The notes beneath the pieces are model-generated. The model was not told the origin of the DNA, did no database searches, and saw nothing but the letters and a program-made list of their open reading frames with translations. Both the position numbers and the translations under genes were made by a program. A DNA stretch of 64,000 bases from Bacillus sp. UNC41MFS5 (GTDB taxonomy: Bacteria > Bacillota > Bacilli > Bacillales_B > DSM-18226). The stretch lies in the NCBI RefSeq assembly GCF_000686805.1, contig NZ_KK366020.1:84634-148633 (forward strand), in the 5' to 3' direction. Shown here one piece after another: positions 37,435 to 44,640 of this stretch (position 1 is its first letter; every line of letters starts with the position of its first letter).

Positions 37435-38004
37435 TTACTTTCGATCCTTCCATAACGGAATGAGTAAGAGGATAAACGCAGCGATCACCAAGTATGCTCC
37501 AAGGCCAAGCAGACTGTTGGTATGGAAGTTCGCCACTGTATTATGACCTAAAACAGGTGGAACAAAGGGATCCATTTTTATCGGAGCCTCGGGACTTAGA
37601 TTGGTACCAAACTTTTTCAATGCATGTTGAAGGTCATAAACACCCAGTCCGCCGCCAATCACAAATATGCCAATCAATCCGTATAGAACTGATTTTTTTC
37701 GGAGCAGGGCGGTTAAAAGAGTAAGAGCGGCTAATCCTCCTACTAGATAAGGTAAATACGATAATTCAGGGAAGTTTTTTTCACTGAAGTTCGCCATACC
37801 AATATAGTGGTTAAGCCCATTAACAATATCAATTTCCCCTGCAAGCTTATTCGGATACACAATGATATTTAACCCTTCTGGATATTGGGGAGCAACAAAG
37901 ACCATTTTCCACCATGGGAAAAATAATGAGATGACAATTAAAATTGTTGAAGTAACAAGCAATAATGAAGAAACCACTGATAATTTTTTTGCTTTACCTT
38001 TCAT
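37435..38004 (-). CDS. Nos-cluster membrane protein (NosB-like position)
   Basis: A 189-residue protein with four hydrophobic helices: near residues 8-30 (SVVSSLLLVTSTILIVISLFF), 85-100, 108-125 and 165-182. An extracytoplasmic loop of about 55 residues follows helix 1, with PWWKMVFVAPQYPEGLNIIVYP. Its place between nosZ and nosD is that of the integral membrane protein found in clade II nos clusters (NosB in Wolinella). Electron transfer to NosZ or assembly is possible; the function is not established. Confidence 0.7.
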   Translation of the reverse strand: MKGKAKKLSVVSSLLLVTSTILIVISLFFPWWKMVFVAPQYPEGLNIIVYPNKLAGEIDIVNGLNHYIGMANFSEKNFPELSYLPYLVGGLAALTLLTALLRKKSVLYGLIGIFVIGGGLGVYDLQHALKKFGTNLSPEAPIKMDPFVPPVLGHNTVANFHTNSLLGLGAYLVIAAFILLLIPLWKDRK

Positions 38005-38046
38005 GTTAACATCGCCTTTTTTATGATATCTTCGCTAAACGGAGAA

Positions 38047-38073
38047 GGGTATCAATCTTTTTCATTGATACCC
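38047..38073 (-). other. Stem-loop between nosZ and the following membrane gene
   Basis: GGGTATCAAT and ATTGATACCC form a perfect 10-bp stem around seven bases. No T run follows on the minus strand, so it more likely stabilises the nosCZ mRNA 3' end or tunes downstream expression. Confidence 0.7.
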
Positions 38074-38085
38074 ATCACCAACATA

Positions 38086-39951
38086 TTATTTCTTAGGTTT
38101 TACAAGGAAGTACCCGTTCATTTCTTGGTGTAGTGCTGAACAGAAATTTGTACAATAAAGTGGGTAGGTTCCAGCTTTATTGGCGACAAATTCCATTGTG
38201 TTTGTTTGTCCAGGCTGAACTTCCATGTTTAAGTTATAGCTGTTGATGGCAAATCCGTGTGTAATATCCTCATCAAAATCAATATTTGTCAGATGAATCG
38301 TAACATGATCTCCTTCATTTACTTCAATCACATCAGGACGTTTTGCTTTTGCATCAAAGATGAATTTCGAACGCATCGCGATACCATATACATCGACTTT
38401 GTTGCCATTGCGGACGATTTTCGTATCACTTTGCTTGTAAACTGCTTCTTTATTTTTTGTATCCTTTGGATAGACGTTAATCGTTTTAATCTTATCTGCT
38501 TTAATCATTTGTGCATAGTGTGGTTCAGGGTCTACTGGTGAAGATTGGATTACTTTCATTTTGCCGCTGATATCAATTAACTGCATCGATTCAGGGTGGG
38601 ATGGCCCAACTGATAAGTAACTGTCTTTGGCAATTTTATTTAGAGCAATGAGCCATTTTCCATCCGGTGCCACTGTGTCACCTTCTGCAGCAACAGAGTG
38701 TCCTGGAGAATATTGAACAGGGACACGATCTAATGTTTCACCTGTTTTTGGATTCCATTTCACAACCTCAGAGGAAATGAACATTGTTGTGTAGGCCATG
38801 CCTTTGTCATCAAATTGCGTGTGTAGTGGTCCTAAGGCGTTTTCAGGGTTTACTTCTCGTTCCATGACTGATTTGTAATTTAGGACAGGAATCCCGTTAC
38901 GTTCCCCTGCGAAGTCTTTGTTTGCTACCGCTTTAAATGCTTTTTCAAATGAGAATACAGTCATCGTCGGTGCTAATTTTCCAGAAGCGATAAATTGCTT
39001 ACCGTCAGGTGTTACATCGACACCATGTGGTGATTTTGCAACAGGAATTAAGTAAATGCCGCCTTTTTGCTTTTCAGGATAAATCATTTTTTGTCCGCCT
39101 ACATTTTCGTACTTGCCTTCCTTTACCATTTTCGCGAGCTCTTTCCAGTTAAAAAGAACAATATAGTCACGGTCTGCTTGTGATGCATTAATTTCTTGGT
39201 TTGTTGTAGCTTCCTCAGTATTATAAGTTGTCATAACAGCCCAATCAGCTGAACTCTTCTTACCTGCATCTGAAAGGTCATACGACCATGGCGGAAGAGC
39301 AACTTGATAAGCAATACCTAACTTTTGATTTTTTTCATCAAAGGTTACAGCTGACATTACGCCGCGGTACTCTTTACTATAGTTTTCGAGTGATTCATAC
39401 TTCTGGCCAACAGGAACAGCGAATCGAGTTGGTAAGAACATGTACTCTGTATTTTCAGTAACGAAAGCCGCACAGTGTGGACCAGCCGTATTTGGAACCG
39501 AAATGATGTCTTTTGTCGTAAATGTTTTAAGGTCAACTACAGCGGCGCGGCTGTTTCCGACATCTGTGGCAAACATATATTTACCGTCATAGTCGCCTTT
39601 TGTTTCCGAGAAGGCTGGATGGTGAAGATCTCCCCATGTATAGCCACCCATCATTTTCTTGGAATGTTCATCGAAACCGTAGCCTGTTGCTGAATCTTGC
39701 GAAAATACTGGAATTGTTCTGATTTTCCGCATCGATGGAACTCCATAAATGAACATTTGACCGGAGTGGCCGCCGGAAGCAAATAGATAATAATCATCTT
39801 TTTGGCCGAATGGGACATATACCTTTTCGGCATCACTCTTTGTACTTGAAGCTGCTTCGGTATTCGTCTTAGCTGAGAAATCTGCAAACGAGATTGTTGC
39901 TGCAACAAACCCGGCTAAGAGTCCCGATGCAATCGGAATCCATTTTTTCAT
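38086..39951 (-). CDS. nosZ: Nitrous oxide reductase NosZ (clade II type)
   Basis: A 621-residue copper enzyme that reduces N2O to N2 on the outer face of the membrane. The N-terminus is a Sec-type signal (KKWIPIASGLLAGFVAATISFA) with no twin arginine, which marks clade II. The beta-propeller has the CuZ His set in DLHHPAF, GPHCAAF, PHGVDVTPDG, LGPLHTQ, PGHSVAA and EPHYAQM. The C-terminal cupredoxin has the CuA ligands in YCTNFCSALHQEMNG. ATG 39951 is preferred to GTG 39963 (AAAAAGGTGG upstream). Seventeen bases separate it from nosC. Confidence 0.96.
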   Translation of the reverse strand: MKKWIPIASGLLAGFVAATISFADFSAKTNTEAASSTKSDAEKVYVPFGQKDDYYLFASGGHSGQMFIYGVPSMRKIRTIPVFSQDSATGYGFDEHSKKMMGGYTWGDLHHPAFSETKGDYDGKYMFATDVGNSRAAVVDLKTFTTKDIISVPNTAGPHCAAFVTENTEYMFLPTRFAVPVGQKYESLENYSKEYRGVMSAVTFDEKNQKLGIAYQVALPPWSYDLSDAGKKSSADWAVMTTYNTEEATTNQEINASQADRDYIVLFNWKELAKMVKEGKYENVGGQKMIYPEKQKGGIYLIPVAKSPHGVDVTPDGKQFIASGKLAPTMTVFSFEKAFKAVANKDFAGERNGIPVLNYKSVMEREVNPENALGPLHTQFDDKGMAYTTMFISSEVVKWNPKTGETLDRVPVQYSPGHSVAAEGDTVAPDGKWLIALNKIAKDSYLSVGPSHPESMQLIDISGKMKVIQSSPVDPEPHYAQMIKADKIKTINVYPKDTKNKEAVYKQSDTKIVRNGNKVDVYGIAMRSKFIFDAKAKRPDVIEVNEGDHVTIHLTNIDFDEDITHGFAINSYNLNMEVQPGQTNTMEFVANKAGTYPLYCTNFCSALHQEMNGYFLVKPKK

Positions 39952-39968
39952 TATATACACCACCTTTT

Positions 39969-40427
39969 TTATTTTTCAGAAGCTTGTTTAAGTAGGTCTA
40001 ATACTTGCTTACGTTCTTCATCGGATAACGGATTTTTGCCAATCACGCCTGACATGACTGCAGAAGTAGGTGCTTTTAAGAATTCTTCAATTGGCTTGCC
40101 ATGCTTACCTTCTACGTTTACAAACGCTTGGGAAAGGTCTGGGCCTACTGCTCCACCTGTAATATTTAGAGCTTCAACACTGTGGCAGCCAAGGCAGCCT
40201 TTCTTGTTAAGGATGTTATCCTCATTGGCAGAAACCGTTGTTGCTTCTTTTGAATCGGTCGTTGTTTCTTCTTTAGCAGCAGTTGTTTCTGTCGTTTCTT
40301 TCGTTTCTGTTTGTGCCACTTGAGGCTGTTTTTCGGAATCCCCCATGATCACGCCAAACACTAAGTAGCCTAATCCAAAGCCGAGTAATGTACAAATAAC
40401 AAAACTAATAATGGCTTTATTCATCAT
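39969..40427 (-). CDS. nosC: Membrane-anchored c-type cytochrome (NosC-like)
   Basis: A 152-residue protein: one N-terminal transmembrane anchor (IISFVICTLLGFGLGYLVFGVI), a Thr/Glu-rich linker of about 45 residues, and a cytochrome c domain with one haem site CLGCH near residue 80 and the axial Met in SAVMSGVIG. It probably passes electrons from the quinol/cytochrome chain to NosZ. First gene of the nos operon, AAAAGGAGGG before the ATG. Confidence 0.85.
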   Translation of the reverse strand: MMNKAIISFVICTLLGFGLGYLVFGVIMGDSEKQPQVAQTETKETTETTAAKEETTTDSKEATTVSANEDNILNKKGCLGCHSVEALNITGGAVGPDLSQAFVNVEGKHGKPIEEFLKAPTSAVMSGVIGKNPLSDEERKQVLDLLKQASEK

Positions 40428-40436
40428 TTTCCCTCC

Positions 40437-40485
40437 TTTTTCTCAAATGAACATCTTCATCCTAAACGCTTCCATTTGAGAAAAA
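40437..40485. repeat. 13-bp inverted repeat before nosC
   Basis: TTTTTCTCAAATG (40437-40449) and CATTTGAGAAAAA (40473-40485) are perfect inverted arms 23 bp apart. The left arm lies next to the nosC ribosome binding site; the right arm lies next to the TGTGA box. Confidence 0.75.
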
Positions 40486-40501
40486 TGTGACCTGCCGCAC
40501 A
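40486..40501 (-). promoter_or_regulatory. Fnr/Crp-like box for the nosC promoter
   Basis: TGTGACCTGCCGCACA matches TGTGA-N6-TCACA with one mismatch. A minus-strand -10 TAGGAT (40464-40459) would start transcription at about 40452, which puts the box centre 41.5 bp upstream, the class II activator position. Confidence 0.6.
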
Positions 40502-40570
40502 CCTTTTTTGTAGTTTTTGAACGTTTTGTGAAAGGGCTTTGTATCAAGCGATTTGAAAAAATGAACGTTT

Positions 40571-40598
40571 TGTGAAATTTGTCACTATATCAAGTGAC
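40571..40598 (+). promoter_or_regulatory. Fnr/Crp-like box and overlapping palindrome at the regulator promoter
   Basis: TGTGAAATTTGTCACT (40571-40586) matches TGTGA-N6-TCACA with one mismatch. The -10 TACAAT (40608-40613) predicts a start near 40620, again placing the centre at -41.5. A second perfect palindrome GTCACT-ATATCA-AGTGAC (40581-40598) shares the right half-site and overlaps the -35 region, so activation and repression could compete. Confidence 0.65.
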
Positions 40599-40664
40599 GG
40601 TGTTCTTTACAATAAAAGGTAAGTGTTCATCAAAAGGGGATTTTTATAAAGGGTGGTGAAAAGG

Positions 40665-41408
40665 ATGATTCAAGTCGATTGTTTAAAAGATCCGAATCTA
40701 GCAGTCTATCAACAGGTTGTCCAAACAGATTTACTTCGTAAAATTGTCATTTTTAAGGATCTATCGGAGAAGTCTCTAGCAATTATTGAAAAAAGGATTC
40801 ATATGCTGGAGTTGAAAAAAGGGGAAAGGATCATTTCTGAAGCGGAAGTGGCCAAGGGGGTTTATTTTGTTCATACCGGTGCGGTGAAACTAACAAAGCA
40901 GGATGAACAGGGCAATGAAATTATTGTCTGTGTGAAGCAACAAGGGGATTTGTTTGCAGAGGCTTGTTTGTTTACAAAAAGGACAGAATACTACCCGGCA
41001 ACTGCGACCATGCTCCAGGACGGGAAGATTTTATTTTTAGATAAATTGGAAATTGAGCGGGATTTGTTCAACCATCCTGAACTATCGATTCAAATGATCA
41101 GTTATATGAGTGATGCGCTCCGGGAAATGACCTCACAATTACGAGACGTTGCTCTGCTCGACGTGTATGCGAAGACAGTTAAGACGCTAGAGCGCCTCGG
41201 AAATAAATTTAATAATGGCCTGAACAGATGGGATATAGAGATTCCCTTGACCATTCAGGAATTTGCCACCGTGGTCGGAACAACGCGGGAAAGTGTCAGC
41301 CGCGTTTTCTCGAAGTTAAAAAAAGATGGCATCATCGAAATGAAATCACGGAAGATTATTATTCGGGATTGGTGTACGCTGTGCACGTTGCTGCATCGGG
41401 AATATTGA
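40665..41408 (+). CDS. fnr: Crp/Fnr-family regulator, probable anaerobic control of nos
   Basis: A 247-residue regulator: a cyclic-nucleotide-binding-type beta-roll (residues about 30-140), a long dimer helix, and a winged helix with TIQEFATVVGTTRESVSRVFSKLKKDG. The recognition helix has the E-SVSR pattern that binds TGTGA. The C-terminus is WCTLCTLLHREY: a CxxC with a His four residues later. Bacillus Fnr binds a 4Fe-4S cluster through three C-terminal Cys and an Asp, so this tail may hold a variant cluster. ATG 40665 is favoured by AAGGGTGG. Divergent from nosC. Confidence 0.8.
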   Translation: MIQVDCLKDPNLAVYQQVVQTDLLRKIVIFKDLSEKSLAIIEKRIHMLELKKGERIISEAEVAKGVYFVHTGAVKLTKQDEQGNEIIVCVKQQGDLFAEACLFTKRTEYYPATATMLQDGKILFLDKLEIERDLFNHPELSIQMISYMSDALREMTSQLRDVALLDVYAKTVKTLERLGNKFNNGLNRWDIEIPLTIQEFATVVGTTRESVSRVFSKLKKDGIIEMKSRKIIIRDWCTLCTLLHREY

Positions 41409-41413
41409 CATGG

Positions 41414-41442
41414 AAAAAGCCCTTCGCTATGAAGGGCTTTTC
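41414..41442. terminator. Bidirectional terminator between fnr and bshB2
   Basis: AAAAAGCCCTTC pairs with GAAGGGCTTTT around GCTAT. Confidence 0.93.
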
Positions 41443-41444
41443 GT

Positions 41445-42116
41445 TTATTTATCAAATTTATAGGTCCAAAACCGTTCATTATTAATCCACTTCATCACTT
41501 GCGGGTCTTGATTTTTTAACTTCTCTTCCATCCCCATAAACATTTGCTCGGTTTGCGAACGGTGGGCCTGGATGGCGGCCATTTTTGTTTTGGCCACAGG
41601 GCTAATGTCATTAAGAATATCTGGTTCCCCAAGCTCATCAACACAATTGTTCGAGAATGCGACACAGTGTAAGGTTGGCCGTGCGGCTGGGCTCATTTTT
41701 TCAACGGCACGAATGACCGCCGCACCAGTGGCATCATGATCAGGGTGGACCGAATAGCCCGGATAAAACGTAATAACAAGAGAAGGATTAACTTCCTCAA
41801 TCAAGGCTAACATTTGGTTGGCGAGTTTCTCTTCATCTTCAAATTCAATCGTTTTGTCACGGAATCCGAGCATACGCAGGTCTTGAATGCCCAGTACCCG
41901 CGCCGCTTCCTTCAATTCTTCTCTTCTAATCTTCGGCAGATTTTCACGATTGGTAAACGGGGGATTTCCCATGTTGCGTCCCATTTCACCTAACGTTAAA
42001 CAGGCATAGGTGACAGGGGTTCCGTTCTGCACATGAGTCGCAATGGTGCCTGACACCCCAAATGCCTCATCATCAGGGTGAGGGAAAACAACCAATACTT
42101 GGCGTTCTTTTTCCAT
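41445..42116 (-). CDS. bshB2: Bacillithiol biosynthesis deacetylase BshB2
   Basis: A 223-residue zinc deacetylase of the LmbE/PIG-L family that removes the acetyl group from GlcNAc-malate in bacillithiol synthesis, or from related conjugates. The metal motif PHPDDEA is near residue 12, with the third ligand in HPDHDATG. ATG 42116 is chosen (AAAGGAG eight bases upstream); an in-frame ATG at 42143 has no site. A copy of the 13-mer GGTGCCTGACACC (42045-42057) lies inside the coding sequence. It forms an operon with yojF, as in B. subtilis (yojG-yojF). Confidence 0.9.
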   Translation of the reverse strand: MEKERQVLVVFPHPDDEAFGVSGTIATHVQNGTPVTYACLTLGEMGRNMGNPPFTNRENLPKIRREELKEAARVLGIQDLRMLGFRDKTIEFEDEEKLANQMLALIEEVNPSLVITFYPGYSVHPDHDATGAAVIRAVEKMSPAARPTLHCVAFSNNCVDELGEPDILNDISPVAKTKMAAIQAHRSQTEQMFMGMEEKLKNQDPQVMKWINNERFWTYKFDK

Positions 42117-42145
42117 AAATTCTTCTCCTTTCGGGCCTTGCATTC

Positions 42146-42493
42146 TTATTCAAAAGGGGTGCTGGAAATCTCCAAGGCAACCGCTAGTTTTCCATCATGG
42201 TCGTGACCGGCTAATAAGAGATGATTGTCCTCATCGATTTCGTAATGAGTAATCCCTTCTGCGTAAATCCAGCCAAGCTGAATCTTCAACCCAACCCGAA
42301 ACGGGCCATTCCCTGTTATTTTCCCTAATTCATAACGGACATGGGCATTGCGAATGAATGCACCTGCCGAAAAGAAGGATTGATCGTTATGTGAAGCGTA
42401 GGCACCGTTGGTCGTTTCAAGGTGTATGTAGACATCTTTATTAGCAAAGCTGTTAATGGCATCTTGTGCACCTTTTACATCAATAAGTTCCAA
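42146..42493 (-). CDS. YojF family protein (DUF1806)
   Basis: A 115-residue small protein matching the YojF family, which is nearly always linked to bshB2. It begins ELIDVKGAQDAINSFANKDVYIHLETTNGAYA and ends AVALEISSTPFE. The function is unknown; the linkage suggests a role with bacillithiol. GGAGG precedes the ATG. It is the first gene of the pair. Confidence 0.85.
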   Translation of the reverse strand: MELIDVKGAQDAINSFANKDVYIHLETTNGAYASHNDQSFFSAGAFIRNAHVRYELGKITGNGPFRVGLKIQLGWIYAEGITHYEIDEDNHLLLAGHDHDGKLAVALEISSTPFE

Positions 42494-42636
42494 AATGCAG
42501 CCTCCTTTCCATCATTAATTTTGAGATTATGTCTAATGTCTATTTTAGTTAATAATGTAACTATCATACTAAAATCAGGTAAAAAATGCGAAACTGGTGC
42601 CTGACACCATGAATGACCTCAAAAATGACACCAAAT

Positions 42637-42672
42637 TAAAGAAGAGTCGATCAACTGATCGGCTCTTCTTCG
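42637..42672 (-). terminator. Terminator of pdxK
   Basis: GAAGAGTCGATCA pairs with TGATCGGCTCTTC (one G-U). On the minus strand it is followed by TTTAATTTGG. Confidence 0.85.
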
Positions 42673-42678
42673 CTTTTC

Positions 42679-43524
42679 TTATTCCACACAATCCTCGCAG
42701 TACTCGGTAACAGCTTTCTCTCCACTGCGGTAAGCCCCATGCCAGGTTGGTCCGACGTATTCGTTTAGACGGAAACCTTGCTGGATGGCTGCTGTGATAA
42801 ATTCTTTTGCGACATCGACCGCATCATAAACGGATTTTCCTTTTGCTAATTCCGCTGTTATCGCTGATGAGTAGGTGCAGCCCGCCCCATGAGTGTAGGT
42901 CGTTTCAAATTTATCCGACTCATAAAGCATAAATTCTTTTCCATCATAAAGCAGATCGACGGCTTTTTCTTCAGATTCGAGCTTGCTGCCGCCTTTGATC
43001 AATACGAATTTTGCTCCTTGTTCGTGGATTTTTTCAGCCGCTTCCTTCATTTCCGCCACGGTACGCGGTGTTTTCATGCCCGCCAACTGTCCTGCTTCAA
43101 ATAAATTAGGAGTCACAACTAAAGCACGTGGTAATAGAAACTCACGCATCGCATCAGTGGTTTCCGGATTTAAGACTTCATCTTCGCCTTTACAAACCAT
43201 AACTGGGTCAATCACCACACGCTCCAGCTTGTTTTCATCAATTTTTCGAGCCGCTAATTCGATAATTTCCACTGTCCCAAGCATGCCTGTTTTCATCGCA
43301 TCGATTCCAACTGAAAGAATGGTTTCAAGCTGAGTCTCTAGCGTATCAACAGCAACAGGGAAAACGTTATGGTGCCAATGGTTCTTTGGGTCCATAGTCA
43401 CGATAGATGTCACTGCCGTCATTCCATAAACGCCTAGTTCCTGAAAAGTCTTTAAATCTGCCTGCAAGCCTGCGCCGCCGCTTGTATCAGAACCAGCTAT
43501 TGTCATTACTTTTTTGATAGTCAT
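42679..43524 (-). CDS. pdxK: Pyridoxine kinase PdxK (ThiD-like)
   Basis: A 281-residue ribokinase-fold enzyme of the ThiD/PdxK group. It has IAGSDTSGGAGLQADLKTFQELGVYG, the VVIDPVMVCKGEDEVLNP stretch characteristic of Bacillus PdxK, LIKGG and the anion hole/catalytic base in THGAGCTYSSAITA. It phosphorylates pyridoxine or related vitamin B6 forms; hydroxymethylpyrimidine kinase activity is the alternative. ATG 43524 has AAAGGAGGAG; the longer frame lacks a site. Odd Cys-rich end YCEDCVE. Confidence 0.88.
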   Translation of the reverse strand: MTIKKVMTIAGSDTSGGAGLQADLKTFQELGVYGMTAVTSIVTMDPKNHWHHNVFPVAVDTLETQLETILSVGIDAMKTGMLGTVEIIELAARKIDENKLERVVIDPVMVCKGEDEVLNPETTDAMREFLLPRALVVTPNLFEAGQLAGMKTPRTVAEMKEAAEKIHEQGAKFVLIKGGSKLESEEKAVDLLYDGKEFMLYESDKFETTYTHGAGCTYSSAITAELAKGKSVYDAVDVAKEFITAAIQQGFRLNEYVGPTWHGAYRSGEKAVTEYCEDCVE

Positions 43525-43633
43525 ATGTATGTACTCCTCCTTTAATTTTCTGCTCTTAATTATTATAGAACATTTTTTTAAATTTAACAGGGTCACTAAA
43601 TAATCGATGCATATGGTCAGTTTGAGTCAATAG

Positions 43634-43662
43634 TTGACAATCCAATGACAAATACGTCTATA
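43634..43662 (+). promoter_or_regulatory. Predicted promoter of the fdhD-fdn-mo operon
   Basis: TTGACA (43634-43639), 17 bp, TCTATA (43657-43662). Downstream, AGTGACAATTGTTACT (43684-43699) is a near-palindrome with weak resemblance to an Fnr box, so oxygen control is possible but not shown. Confidence 0.55.
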
Positions 43663-43786
43663 GTCCTATTTGCACTCATTTCTAGTGACAATTGTTACTT
43701 TCGAAAAACGGAGGCGGAAGTACGATTATAGTAAAAATGTAAGGAAACCCCAAGAATATGCAGTATTCCTGTGAGGAGGGAAAGCA

Positions 43787-44563
43787 ATGAACCGTAAAGG
43801 TTGCCCTGATGAATATCCTATCTCCTTGCTGATTAACGGTTACGAAATCGCTATTTTTCAACTAACCAAATACAACCTGGACGATTGGACATATGGATAT
43901 TTGTTTTCTGAGGGATTCATTCAGGATGCAAATGAAATTGATTCGATTGTGATCAATGAGGAATTAAGCACGATTAACGTGACGCTCCGTATAGATTTTG
44001 ACCAGGAGCAGTTCTTTTCGAAAAAGAAGCATTACACCGCAGGCTGCGGCCGAGGGGTCACGTTTTTTTCGATGACAGATGTGAAGAATTTTATGAAAAT
44101 AACTTCAAAAGTTAGCTATCAATTAAGCTATCTGTTAAAAAAACGAAGTGAATTCGCTCAAAGATCGGAATTATATCTTGAAACCGGCGGCATGCATGGT
44201 GCTTGTATTGTCGATGAAGACGGCAGGATGACCATTCGCGAGGATATTGGCAGGCACAATGCCGTGGATAAAATAATTGGATACGCTATCAAAAATCACC
44301 TGCAGCCCGAGCGGTTAATGTTACTAACAACCGGCAGGGTTTCCTATGAAATGCTCTCCAAAGCCGCAAAGTTTGGCTTTCCTGTGATTGGTTCGCGCAC
44401 GGCGGCAACAAAGCAGGCCGTGCAGCTGGCTAAATACTTAAATCTTGAGGTGGTTGGCTATTTACGAGGAAAGATGGCGACGATTTATACCACAGCAGGC
44501 AGAGTCACTAACGATCTCACAAGCGAGTTTGATGATATGAGAAGCATTGAAGGGGGGAATTAA
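43787..44563 (+). CDS. fdhD: Formate dehydrogenase sulfur-transfer protein FdhD
   Basis: A 258-residue protein that delivers sulfur to the bis-molybdopterin metal centre of formate dehydrogenase. Family segments are TYGYLFSEGFI, TAGCGRGVTF, ETGGMHGACI, REDIGRHNAVDK, TTGRVSYEM and GSRTAATKQAVQLA. The mobile loop has a single Cys (GCGRG) where the E. coli protein has CxxC; the first Cys is the essential one. AGGAGGGAAAG precedes the ATG. First gene of the operon. Confidence 0.92.
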   Translation: MNRKGCPDEYPISLLINGYEIAIFQLTKYNLDDWTYGYLFSEGFIQDANEIDSIVINEELSTINVTLRIDFDQEQFFSKKKHYTAGCGRGVTFFSMTDVKNFMKITSKVSYQLSYLLKKRSEFAQRSELYLETGGMHGACIVDEDGRMTIREDIGRHNAVDKIIGYAIKNHLQPERLMLLTTGRVSYEMLSKAAKFGFPVIGSRTAATKQAVQLAKYLNLEVVGYLRGKMATIYTTAGRVTNDLTSEFDDMRSIEGGN

Positions 44564-44640
44564 CAACACCATTCAATGACAAGTAAACAATAGAGAGAGA
44601 AATAGAGATATTCTAAACAATCTTGGGAAGGAGAATGATG

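Noticed and set aside
43684..43699. Fnr box controlling the formate dehydrogenase operon
   Set aside because: AGTGACAATTGTTACT has several mismatches and lies downstream of the best promoter, so it is too weak to list as a site.
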